NCBI GenBank assembly: GCA_013398955.1
Contig: VWPU01000894.1
Span: 23,528-87,527, forward strand
Length of the DNA: 64,000 nucleotides
DNA from: Callaeas wilsoni
Lineage: Eukaryota; Chordata; Aves; Passeriformes; Callaeidae
Reading direction: 5' to 3'
Translations under genes and position numbers: made by a program
Notes under the pieces: model-generated
What the model was told of the DNA's origin: nothing
The model's database searches: none
What the model saw: only the letters and a program-made list of their open reading frames with translations
Shown here: positions 10,351-20,800 of the stretch, in pieces
How positions within the stretch are numbered: position 1 is the stretch's first letter
How the letters are laid out: the number at the start of each line of letters is the position of its first letter

Positions 10351-12104
10351 CTGGGCAGATCAACAGCCCATGAGGTCTGGTATTTGTCTCACAAATCACG
10401 TACAGCAGAGGAAGGAATTTCTTGTCATTAATTAGGGTGTTTATTACAAAATTGTGCCTACCAGCATTTTTGATTGTATTTAAAAATCCACAGATCTGTA
10501 TTCACTACATTCCTTGTCTAAAAGATTGTTGGTCTTTTTTTACATGAAAGTAATCATAAAGTTAAAATTTAAAAGTAAGACTAGAACAGCACACTAAAAT
10601 AGATTTAAAGGAGTTTGATTTGCCAGTTCTTCAAACATTTTTAATTGGCATGGTTCCACTACAGTCCACTGAAGGATGGTGAATTTTAGCAGCTGAATGT
10701 CTAAGAAATGTCTGAAAAAGAAAAGGAGGCCATGGGAGGCTACCTGTGTGTAAACCCTACAGAAACAGGGGAACCAGAGGGACTGTTTATGATGGGTAAG
10801 GAGGGCTACAGCAATTTAATTTCCAGCCAATATGCATGGGATTCCAGAGCATGGGATTCCAGAGCATGGTACCTGACAGGAAAATTAACTGGAACCACTG
10901 TGCTAATGTTCCAGTGGTTTGTAACCCCCCCAAGCAGTCTGAGTGGTGCAACAAGGCTGAAGGAAGATACAATGAGTTTGCCCTTTGACCAACATTGCTT
11001 CTTACAATCTGACACTAAACTCATCTCTGGAAAGTGATCCTGGCCTTGCTAGTTCCTCAAGAAGTCTTCTAGGAGCATCCTCCACATCCCAAATATTGGT
11101 TTAAGTAAAAGAGAAAACTTCAGAATAACAGCAAGTCTCAAATGAAGCTCACGCACAGTGAAGGCAATAAACAATCTTAAACACCAAACCAAACTGTATC
11201 AAAAAACCCCGAACTCCTGTTGTGAAATGAACTCTTCTTTTTTTACTTTAATTGCAGCTCTCAGCAGGCACTGTGATATAACACCCTGTGAGATACTTGA
11301 TAATAAACTCAAACAGTCTCATTTTCATTTCTTTACCCATTAAATAGATGATCACAATTGGAAAGAAGGAGAACAATTCTCAGCATAGAATAGTTCATTA
11401 TGGATTTGTCCCATCCTGGGCAGATTCCCTCTGGGGTGGGGGTTAAGTTGCTACCAGATTGGGTGGATGCCATTTCGACCAGTGCTTGTGGTTCTTAGAA
11501 AGATAATTCCAGTCAGGAGTGGCGTGAATTTTCATTTTAATGCCTCCTGGGTTCCTTCAAGGTTCTGGTCAGAGAGCATGCAGTTGTGTTTAGTGAAAAC
11601 CTCATTAAAGATTAATCCAGCAAAGACTGGCCATAAACATTTACCACTGTAATTTCATAAAAGTTAATGGTGTCAGTAAACAGGAGGCTGGAACAAGCCA
11701 GGCTCCACAAGTCATGGTGGGGAGGGAACAAATCCCAGGCTGGAGCAGCAGCTTGCAAACACGTGGCAGGACTTGCTTTGCATGTGGCATTTGGAAAGTG
11801 GGAATTGTTCCCAGTGGGAAAGGCTGAAGTGGATTCTGTCTCTTGATTTGCTTAGGAAAACGATTGTTTGTCCCATCTGTTGTGAGGAAATGGTTCCCTA
11901 CAGAGAGAGGCTCCAGTGCAGGGGTGGAGCTGGCCCTGGGGAGCAATACAAGACCCAGGCAAGTCAGCTACACAGCTTTGCTATGAATTTGTGGTGGTGG
12001 ATGTCCTTCTCCTGGCAGCCGTACCTGAGCAGGGAAAATTAATTCATCGGCTGCATTCAAAGGGCAGTTTGAGAAAGGCATTTAACAAACATAAACTGGG
12101 AAAG
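10351..12104. other. unannotated non-coding stretch
   Basis: It contains a small 15-bp tandem repeat (10834-10869). The 109-codon frame at 10708-11037 crosses that repeat and resembles no family I know. Nothing further can be supported. Confidence 0.5.
10834..10869. repeat. 15-bp tandem repeat, 2.4 copies
   Basis: GCATGGGATTCCAGA occurs at 10834-10848 and 10849-10863, followed by GCATGG. The copies are identical, so the duplication is probably recent. Confidence 0.95.
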
Positions 12105-12333
12105 TACCCAAATAATGATGTTTGATGGCAGGGAATTTCTTACTGAACAGAATCCCTTGTTGAATTCCAGTTGAAATTGTTGCAGCCCCACTCACAAATA
12201 ACATTTTTCTTTCCTTTCTGTTGCCATTGCTGATGATAATTCATTGCATACTATTTATTTTGTGCTAATATTACGTACACAATGAGACAAAAAGTTATAT
12301 TTTCCCTTAGAAAAGCAGCCTGAAGTACAGACA
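12105..12333 (+). repeat. local direct duplication, copy A
   Basis: This segment is repeated at 13877-14096 in the same orientation, about 1.77 kb away. Shared blocks include GGCAGGGAATTTCTT, TTGAAATTGTTGCA and TTTTCCCTTAGAAAA. By eye the copies match at roughly 80-85 percent with a few small indels. The arms outside the block do not align. It may be a local segmental duplication or two copies of an unrecognised repeat family. Confidence 0.9.
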
Positions 12334-13876
12334 ATATCATTATACATATTTATACCTACAAGCTGAATGCCAGTGCTTTTATTATGGTTTATTAATCCAG
12401 AAAGAACTTTATAATCTCTTAATGCAACAGTTATATTCTATTCAGCTGTCCTATAAAAATATATCAAAGCTGGGAATGGTAAATAATTATCTAATCCATT
12501 AAGACTCAGAATATAATGAGCAGTGACTGGTTTTTTATTTGGAGATGTCTCAAAGCAATTCCCAACTCTCCCTCCTCCTACCCCATGACATCAAGTATAG
12601 AGTTAATAAAGGAAGAATACCTCCAATTAACTTACGTGTTAAAAGGCAACACAGAAAGCCTAAAATACACTGGGAAAGTTCAGAAGAACAGTAATTATTT
12701 TAGAGTGATACAAAAAAAAATAAATCTACTGCTGCATATCAGAAAAAGCAAAGCAGCATGAATTACGTACTTATGTAAATAAACCTAATAGGCGATAACA
12801 TTAATTAATGGCATAAAACTTCTGCTCATCATTCTGAAGATAGCAGGTATTCATTTGTGAGGATTAATTTATATTTTAATTAGAAATTTACCTATTTAGC
12901 AGCCTTGCCATCAACAATTAGCAACTCCAGTGCATTTAAGGATTTTCAATTTAGACTAAACATAGTGAATTTCAAAGGGTCATTTTGGAGCAATTTGTCT
13001 CGTTTCACAGCAATGGGGAGCTACACATTCCCTTCATATCCACCCATTACCTTTGGATAAAAACTCCTAGGAAGTAGTTTGTAATACCTGAAACACGAAT
13101 TGGTCTTCTAATTTACTTCTCATGAAACATTTATGGTAAATATTAATTGCTAGGGAAGGTCTCTGTGGAGACTGAGTAAGATAAAATTATTTGCGATGTA
13201 ATGAGTTTGGAGCAACAATAAATCAGCCTTAGGGGTGCTGGGTGAGTGGGGAAGTGACTGGAGTGGTTGGTTCCATGTATAATTAAGTTTTAGGTAAGAT
13301 TAGTGAGTCAGAGGTTAAATAAATTTCAAATAATTCCATAATGTGCTGGCAGTATATACAGCACGAGGTTTGATCTACATGCAAGGAGTGAGAAGAGAAA
13401 TCTGGGTTGGGTGCCTTGCATGATTCATCCCAGATAAACAGATGGAAAGATTTGGGGTCTGCTCTCCCTACCACCAAAGTGAAGGCAGGGGAACTCCACC
13501 ACAGACACAATATGAGATGTCTCTTAACCCACCAGAAGTTTTCACATGTTCACATCCATCAGAGCACGGCCCAAAAAACTCACTTCGGAGTAGTTTTATT
13601 GCAAGAAGTGGAATAATTTTTCATATCTGAGCACCCAGGTTAAATTAGGTTCAGAACAGGTATATTCCCAGCTGACTCGTGCTCATTCCTCATCCTGCAA
13701 CAGAAGCTTGGGCTGGAGGATAATCCCTGGGAAGCCCAGAGCAGAACACCAGCACCTGAAATCTCGCCCAGAGCTCGTGGGGTGAGGAAATGCAGCCCTT
13801 ATCTGCAGGCTTTGGTTGCCATCACACAAATAACATTGCAGGCAAGATAAAGGAGAAGGAAGCTGACTGATGGAGC
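12334..13876. other. AT-rich non-coding stretch between the duplicated copies
   Basis: No repeat is recognised. The interval 12400-13080 is rich in TAATTA and similar homeodomain-type words and looks like possibly conserved non-coding DNA. Small overlapping frames around 13283-13630 lack domains. Confidence 0.45.
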
Positions 13877-14096
13877 TGCCCAAATAATATTTAATGGCAG
13901 GGAATTTCTTCCTGAACAGCATCCCTTTTTGAATTCCAATTGAAATTGTTGCATCCATGAATAACATTTGTTGTTCCTCTCTTTTGCCACTGCTGTTGGC
14001 AACTTATTGCATAGTATTTATTATGTGGTAATATTACATACACAATGGACCAAAAATTAGTATTTTCCCTTAGAAAACCAGCCTGAAGTGCAGATT
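13877..14096 (+). repeat. local direct duplication, copy B
   Basis: Counterpart of 12105-12333 in the same orientation. Relative to copy A it lacks a few bases near its start and around the 'CATGAATAACATTTG' point. Neither copy has a poly-A tail, terminal inverted repeat or obvious target duplication to identify it as a transposon. Confidence 0.9.
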
Positions 14097-16383
14097 CAGG
14101 AGTAGGAGGGTGCTGAATGATACCCTATGATCACTGGACAATGTTTGGCTAGGACCAATGTTTCTGATAAAGTCTTTTTTTTTAATCAAGGCAGAATTTT
14201 CATCAGGACACGGTCATTTCTTTGTGTTCCTCTCTCAGACTGCTGCCATGGGAACAATCATGTGCCAGGATCAGGGGACAGTGGTTCAGTCCCACCAGCT
14301 CCTGCATGGGGACAAGGACACGGTCTTCACCCCAATCCATTCAGTGTCTTGTGTGATCCAAGCCAAGATAAGCCTTCAAACTCTCTTTGATTCAGCTTCT
14401 CTAAATGCTTAATAAAATTGAATTCTCGTTAAGGTTACTGAAGTATATTTATTTCAAAAATCATACTTTGAATACCCTACAGGACATCCCCGAGGCATAA
14501 GGAGTATGACCAGAAGCACCCATGGATGGGAGGCTGTAGCCCTGCCATCAGTTATAATGCTGGGTGTTAATCCTTTCCCCATCCCCAGTCGTGCTCACTT
14601 GCTCAGCCCGGCTGTGCTGTACAAAGCAGAGCTTCACTAATAATGGTGTGCAAAGCTCACTGACGCAGCTTAGAGAAATCAAGGATAGGGGACACCTCCA
14701 GAGATCTTCTACTCCATGGCTGCTGACACTTTCCCCTCTGTCAATGTTTCTTTTCCCACATTAGCAGCATCTTTACTCCTTAAAGTGGGCTCTGATAAGT
14801 GTCTGTAAGAGCTGTAGCTGGAAATATCCCTCCTTTGAAAGAGTGAGGTTTTGCCAGCAATTACGTAGGCAGCACTTTGCTGGCTCACTGCCTTGCCATG
14901 AAGGATGGAGCAGTTTTCACCCAATATTACCTTTCTCAATATTTCACAAACTCCTCTGAATCCTTGTGGGCCCTCCTAGGCCCTTCTCTGCTAATTTAAG
15001 GAACACTGGCCATCCTCCTGCACTTCAGTTCATCTGAGAGAACAATATTTCAGTGAACAGCCAGAAGGAATTAAAATATAAGCAGTTAACTCTTGGCAGC
15101 TGGTGCACAGCCCTAATCCTCTCTCAAGGCCCTAGTGACACCTGAACCATTTCTCCAGTTATTTGATAACCTGTGGCTAAAAATGAACAGTGATGGATAG
15201 AGCAAGTATTGCTTCCACAGATACTCATCTTCTTTGCTATTGTCCCCAATAGATTTTTTTTTTCCTGAAGACTAAATGAAATCTTTTGTCCTAGTCAGAG
15301 TGTACAGACGTGTACTCTCTTCTATAAATGAACCAATCCTTTTATTCCAGTCCATCCTCCTCAGTCATGGTTTTCTTTACCAACATTCATTTGTCTGTTT
15401 GACCAAACACTTCCCATTCTCCCTCTTTTGCTGTGCTATAACCAGAGCTTGAAGCCCCAGCCAAGGTTAGTAATGCATTATGCTGGATGCTCAGTGTTTG
15501 CAATTTCGTATGTACAAGAACCTGTATTGAGGGAAAGGCCCCAGTGCCCAAGACCTGGATTTAATTCAGAAGGGATAAAAGGCCAGGGGATGCTCAGGAG
15601 GAGATAAACATCACCCCAAATCCATGTCACACATGGACAATGAGCTCAGATTTTGGGTAGCATCAAAGTCACACACAGCAATGTGTCCATTCACAGCCAT
15701 TAATGGATTTAAGTGTCTGGCAGCCAGTGGCAAAGAACGAAAGCAGAAAAGGAGAAGAGGGCAGAGCCCTGCAATGCAGATGAGTTTCCCTTATATCAAA
15801 TGGTTTATTTTCAAAAGAGCTACAGAACAAAAAATGCCATTACTATCCTGTGACTCCCTGCATGTGCTTCACAAAAGCACTTTTAGCCACGACTGACCTG
15901 AAACCTTGCAATTATTGATCATGATTCTATAGTATTTTTGCCCTGGAAGGTGCCAGATGTAGGTCCATACGAATTATGCCTTGTTTTTTTTTCCCCTACA
16001 ATTATAATAGAATCACTTTCCTGCCCTGAAAGCTACCACTACCAGCCTAGATACACTTTTCATTCAAGCAAAATTAAAATCTCCCAGAATCTTCTCCTGT
16101 GTCAGTAGCTGTTTACAGAATATGGCAATTTCCAGAATAAAAATAGAGATTAAAATTCCCAGATGGCAAACATTGCTATTCAAAAAAAAAAAAAAAAAAG
16201 AGAGAGAGAGACACCTGGCACACCTGCAAGGGTTTGGCTTTCAATATCTGCTTCTTGCTTAGTGAAATTCTGCTATTCCAAGCACAGGTTTGCAAGCAAG
16301 GTAAGAAGGAGGACATGCTGTCAGCCCTGGGAAGCATCTGCAGGAAAATTGTGTGTTCTGGGATGCTTCTGATTATTTTCACA
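14097..16383. other. unannotated non-coding stretch
   Basis: About 2.3 kb with no CR1 or LTR that I can see, except a poly-A/AG simple repeat at 16182-16212. The frames at 14127-14412, 14564-14939 and 15624-15896 overlap in different phases and show no known domain. Confidence 0.5.
16182..16212. repeat. poly-A run followed by (AG)n
   Basis: An 18-base A-run followed directly by about five AG units. It could be the decayed tail of a retrocopy, but no parent sequence is visible upstream. Confidence 0.9.
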
Positions 16384-16668
16384 GGGGCATGTAGAGAAAG
16401 GACAAGAAGGAATGGCCTTTAGCTGAAGGAGGATAGATTTAGATCACATATTAGGAAGAAATTCTTTACTGTGAGGGTGGTGAGGCCCTGGCACAGGTTG
16501 CCCAGAGAAGCTGTGGATGTCCCATCCCTGAAAAGCATCCAAGGTCAGGTTGGATGGGGCTTGGGGCAACCTGGGATAGTGGAAAGTGTCCCTGCCCATG
16601 GCAGGGGATTGGAACTGGATGATTTTTGAAGTCCCTTCCAGCACAAACCATTCTATGATTCTGTGATT
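16384..16668 (+). mobile_element. CR1 LINE, 3'-terminal fragment
   Basis: A sense copy of about 285 bp. It starts in GGGGCATGTAGAGAAAGGAC (C-terminal part of ORF2), includes ATTAGGAAGAAATTCTTTAC and GGTGGTGAGGCCCTGGCACA, and ends in CATTCTATGATTCTGTGATT. It is one of the better-preserved tails here and is 5'-truncated. Confidence 0.96.
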
Positions 16669-16918
16669 ATAGGAGACAGATCCTGAAGGTGCTCACCTCC
16701 TTAGATTCACTGTAAGTCAGCATGGGAAAAGTTACTTTTTGGTCACCAAATCCTTTAGGATGACAATTACTCTATAAGCTCAGAGAGACCTGGGTCACTG
16801 CTATCCAAGAGTGGAAGATCATGTCTGGAGTGGTACCTGCCTCCAGGAAGGTGTTGGAAGAATTCTGATTCACTCTGGTGGCAGAACCATCAGCATAGAT
16901 ATAGTGTCCAAAAAAATG
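16669..16918. other. short non-coding spacer
   Basis: Unique-looking DNA between two CR1 fragments of opposite orientation. Nothing can be supported. Confidence 0.5.
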
Positions 16919-17005
16919 TCATAGAATCATAGAATTATCATAGAATGTTTTGGGTTGGAGGGGACATTAAAGCTCACACAGTTCCAACTCCCTGCCATGG
17001 CACTA
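16919..17005 (-). mobile_element. CR1 LINE, very short 3' end
   Basis: Antisense terminal octamers (TCATAGAATCATAGAATTATC) followed by TTTTGGGTTGGAGGGGACAT and TTCCAACTCCCTGCCATGGC. Only about 87 bp is retained, an extreme 5' truncation. It has one more octamer-like unit than usual. Confidence 0.92.
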
Positions 17006-17419
17006 AACTGAGCCAAGCCACAGACAACTCCTGATATCACTGGTGAATTCTCAGCAGCAGAAACCCCTCCAAGAGAGATTTGAACTGAGTCCCAACAGCA
17101 TAGACAAGCCTGAATTCTCCCACCTTGGAGGAGATGGTCTAAGAAACCCAGCCCAGCCCTGTCCAGCTTTCTTCAAAGAGAAGGGAAAGAAGCAAACTGG
17201 AAATGTCAGGACAAGGAAGGTGTAGATTTGTGTTTTGCTGATGTAATCAGCGTTAGGAAATGTATGAAATCTGGGATCTCTGCTCAGAATTACATTGTGG
17301 ACATACCTTAAGCTAGACAGCTTAGGATACAATTTCTCTAGGCATGGTAGACAAACATAAATTAAATGTCCTTATTCTATATGACTAGAATGGATCAAAT
17401 ACTGAAAAAATAGATGTGA
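17006..17419. other. unannotated non-coding stretch
   Basis: A 93-codon minus-strand frame (17051-17332) and a shorter plus-strand frame overlap, with no recognisable domain. No repeat recognised. Confidence 0.5.
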
Positions 17420-17481
17420 GTAGGAGTTGAACCTGGCAATCCCTGTGAGTCCCTTCCAACTCAGGATATTCTGTTACTGTG
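17420..17481 (+). mobile_element. CR1 LINE 3' tail (CAGGATATTCTG variant)
   Basis: Ends in GAGTCCCTTCCAACTCAGGA, then TATTCTGTTACTGTG. This matches the variant tail at 1848-1893 and differs from the common CCCAAACCATTCTATG tail. Confidence 0.75.
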
Positions 17482-18328
17482 AAAATCTGCTCTTTCCTGA
17501 CAGGGAAATGTATGTTTGCTGAAGGAAGGAACCTTCAAAGAATTAACAGTAAGACAGAAATCCACACAGCAAACAAGAGAGACAGAAAGTAGACTCTGAA
17601 GTTCTGTTCTAACTGAAAACATTTAACAAAATTAAAATACAAAATGTCAGTTCTTCATTCCTTCCTTCTAATCTCTCTTCTATAATAAAAGAACAAAAAA
17701 TAATTTCTTTATAAAATGTTCTTTTCTTCCTTTCAGCTGTTCTACAAAATCAGGTTCTTTATCAGAAAAGCTGTGTCTGCTTTTCTCCTCTTAATTCAGC
17801 CAGAACGCTACGTGTTGGATACCATTTTCTTTTGCTAAAAAATATTTATTTTCTTTTTGTGCATTATGTGATTGAAAATATTTTGGTTTTCAGTTTAAGA
17901 AAAATAGCTTTTGTAGTTTTGTAGGATCTTGAACAGAAAAGAAATGAAACCATTATACACATTAGCCGTTCTTGTCAGTATTCCATTCAGAACTATAATC
18001 ATCTGTGAAGCATCCCTGGTTGTAAATATACATAAATGACCAATCAAACAAAAAAATGACAGTGGAGGTTTTTCAATGGCCTGAATTGCAGCCTGTTTGC
18101 TTCCAAAATGCTTGAGCAATCTTCTACTGCTGGGAGAAATTAACAGAGCCAATTACTCAGATGCAGAGCATAATCCTCTCTGCGTTGATCTCATTCAAAT
18201 TGATTTGAATGGTCCTGATTTGAAGCTGCTGTGAAATCACCCATAGAGCCAAAGCAGGTTGTACTGTCTTGATATACAGGAGGTATTTGCCGGGACAGCA
18301 ATGGCCACTGTGACCATCTCGCCCTGGT
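17482..18328. other. unannotated AT-rich stretch
   Basis: It contains T-rich tracts around 17690-17900. No gene or repeat can be supported. Confidence 0.5.
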
Positions 18329-18695
18329 AGAATCACAGCATGATTAAGGTTGGAAAATACCTCCAAGATTATCGAGTCCGACCTTTGACTGAGCACCACT
18401 TTGTCAACTTGACCAGAGCATTGAGTGTCACTTCCAGTTGTTTCTTGAATACCTATAGGGATGGTGACTCCACCACCTCCTTGGGAAGCCTCTTCCAATG
18501 CTTGATCACCCTTTCAGTGAAAAAATTCTCCCGAATATGCAACCTGAGCCTCCCCTGGTGCAACTTGAGGTTGTTTCCTCTCATTCTGTTGCCTGGGAGA
18601 AGAGAACGACCTCCATCTGGGTACAGCCTTCTGTCAGGGAGTTGTAGAGAGCAAAAAAGGCTTCTCCTGAGCCTCCCCAACTCCCTTAACCACCT
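18329..18695 (-). mobile_element. CR1 LINE 3' fragment, divergent subfamily with ORF2 C-terminus
   Basis: Antisense copy of about 365 bp starting at AGAATCACAGCATGATTAAG. It runs through GGTGACTCCACCACCTCCTT and CAACCTGAGCCTCCCCTGGT to TGTAGAGAGCAAAAAAGGCT. The minus-strand frame 18453-18680 retains part of the ORF2 C-terminal region, with LRLHIRENFF and HWKRLPKEVVESPSL. It belongs to a different subfamily from most copies in the window. It has no RT domain and is not functional. Confidence 0.93.
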
Positions 18696-19889
18696 AAAGT
18701 GCAGCTTTCACAAAGACCTCCGCTCTGGGCTTTATCTCAGCTCAGTGAGAGTGTCTGCCAAGTGTCAGTCCCAAGTGCACCAACAGGCTCTGCAACCCAT
18801 GCTCCTCCACCCTATTGTCAATGATTTGAATTTCCTTTGGAAAACTTCTTATTTACCCCACAAAACATGACATAAAAGCAAATTAATGAAATTCCACAAG
18901 TTATATATCTATAACAGAAGACCAATGCGGGTTGAGTTTACAGCTTGATATCAGGCTTAGCTTTGAATGTGGTATTGCAGACACTCCAAAATTTATTACT
19001 GATGGATTTTAGACTCAGCTGGATAGATGAGTCTTTACATGAAGCTTTTTTTGGCACTACTTACTTCAAATATTATCCATCTATCTCCTCTATTTAATCA
19101 ACTTTCTTCATCTGAATGATGAATTTTGTCAATATTCCCTGTAGGATTTTTCCAAGTGGAGCAATTTAGGAAATGTCTGACAAGCAGACATTGGAGCAGA
19201 AGCTAGGAGAGGTATCAAGGAAAAAGTCTTGGTTCCACTGAAGTCTGGAATTTTTTTTTTTCATTGGCACCATAGTTTCACTTCTAGACACTCTCAGTTC
19301 ATCTACTGACTCATTGTGTGACTTTGGACTAATCCCTGACCTCTCAGAGTCTCAGATCCCATATCTGTAAAAGACAATAACCTTTTCAATTAAGTATTTA
19401 TATTGAATTTATGTAGGATTTAGATTAACCTCACAAAGCAGCATTCTACAGTTTCTCTCATGCTCTCCTACTTCCTGGCACATATTTGCATCCAGCTTCC
19501 CCCAGAACTGTTGCTTCTTCCCTGCATGCAGCTGTGTGGTGACTCACAGCCATCCCCTAACACAACAAAATTCTTCATGTTTGCTTCCAGATGTTGTCTG
19601 CACTGTCCCTTCACTTTACTGCACATCCTATAATCTGTAGCATTATCCAATTCACAACATGTTTATCCACAATGTGCTGCTGGGAGGTTTTCTCACAGAT
19701 TGCAGTAGGACAATAAAGAAAATCAACTAGACAGGAAGTCAACTTGCCAGACATCTGTAGGACAGCCTTGAATTTTTGTACTCCTGAGCTGAAATTGTTT
19801 GGGTTGACTTTATAAAAAGAACTTCACAGTGAAAAAAACATTCAACTATTCTCAACATGGACAACTAGTGCTTTGAATTAGAACAGCTT
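18696..19889. other. unannotated non-coding stretch
   Basis: Mixed AT-rich DNA. A T-run lies at about 19252-19261. No gene or repeat can be supported. Confidence 0.5.
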
Positions 19890-20335
19890 TAGCTCCACTC
19901 TGGTGAGATCCCATCTGCAGAGCTGCCTCCAGCTCTGGGATCTCCAGCATAGGAAGGACATGGAACTGCTGGAGCGAGTCCAGAGGAGGCCACCAAGATG
20001 ATCAGACAGATGGAGCACATCTCCTACAAGGAAAGGCTGAGAAAATTCGGATTGTTTGGCCTGGAGAAGAGGAAGCTTTTGTGTGATGAAATTGTTGCTT
20101 TCCATTACCTGAAGGAGCCTACAGGAAAGACAGAGGGACTTTTTGCAGGGTCCTGGAGTGACAGAACAAGTGGGAATGGCTTCAAACTTAAAGAAAGTAG
20201 CTTTAGATTAAATACGACAAAGAAACTCATTACTCGGAGGGTGGTGAGGCCCTGGCACAGGTTGCCCAGGGAAGCTGTGGCTGCCCCATCCCTGGAAATG
20301 TTCAAGGCCAAGCTGGATGGGGCCCTGAGCCCTGC
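19890..20335 (+). mobile_element. CR1 LINE 3' fragment with open ORF2 C-terminal region
   Basis: The longest CR1 3' fragment in the window (about 445 bp, sense). It starts around GGTGAGATCCCATCTGCAGA, includes GAACTGCTGGAGCGAGTCCA and ends at GATGGGGCCCTGAGCCC, just short of the usual 3' tail. A frame open for 114 codons (19998-20342) translates to the ORF2 C-terminus: EHISYKERLRKFGLF, SDRTSGNGFKLKE and VVRPWHRLPREAV are visible. Endonuclease and RT domains are absent. It is a truncated relic whose short frame happens to remain open. Confidence 0.96.
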
Positions 20336-20747
20336 ATTCTAACTGCATTAGAAACTCTTTGAGAGATGACTCCAGAGCCCAGGCCAAAGCAAATGCCAGT
20401 ATCTGAGAGCATTTACTTGTACTGGTTCATTTACTGATGTAGAAGAAGTTTATATACTCCCATATGTTTTATAATGTATTGACCTATTTGCCACATATCT
20501 TCACACACCACAAACACACAAAAGCCATTAGGCATGACCAAAATTAATATTCCTCCAAATATATTTATATTTTGTGTGATTTGAAAACATGATCAGATTA
20601 CCTTAAAACTGGAACTTAAATGAGGATGTCCAAGCATCCTATTCCTTGTTTTTCTTTCCTTGGTGTATTAACACTCTTAGTATCTAGCTTGGATAGAGCC
20701 ACATGCCTTCTGCTTCCCATCAGACACCAGGATGGGACAGATGAAAT
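20336..20747. other. unannotated non-coding stretch
   Basis: AT-rich DNA between a CR1 body that lacks its tail and a short CR1 tail at 20748 in the same orientation. The tail may belong to the same element with a ~410-bp insertion between, or be an independent copy. Confidence 0.5.
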
Positions 20748-20800
20748 AGGAGATGATCTTTAAGGTCCTTTCCAACCCAAACCACTCTGTGATTCTATGA
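20748..20800 (+). mobile_element. CR1 LINE 3' tail fragment
   Basis: AGGAGATGATCTTTAAGGTC, then CTTTCCAACCCAAACCACTC and TGTGATTCTATGA. Only the final ~50 bp is present. The preceding CR1 (19890-20335) stops before its own tail. Confidence 0.85.
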
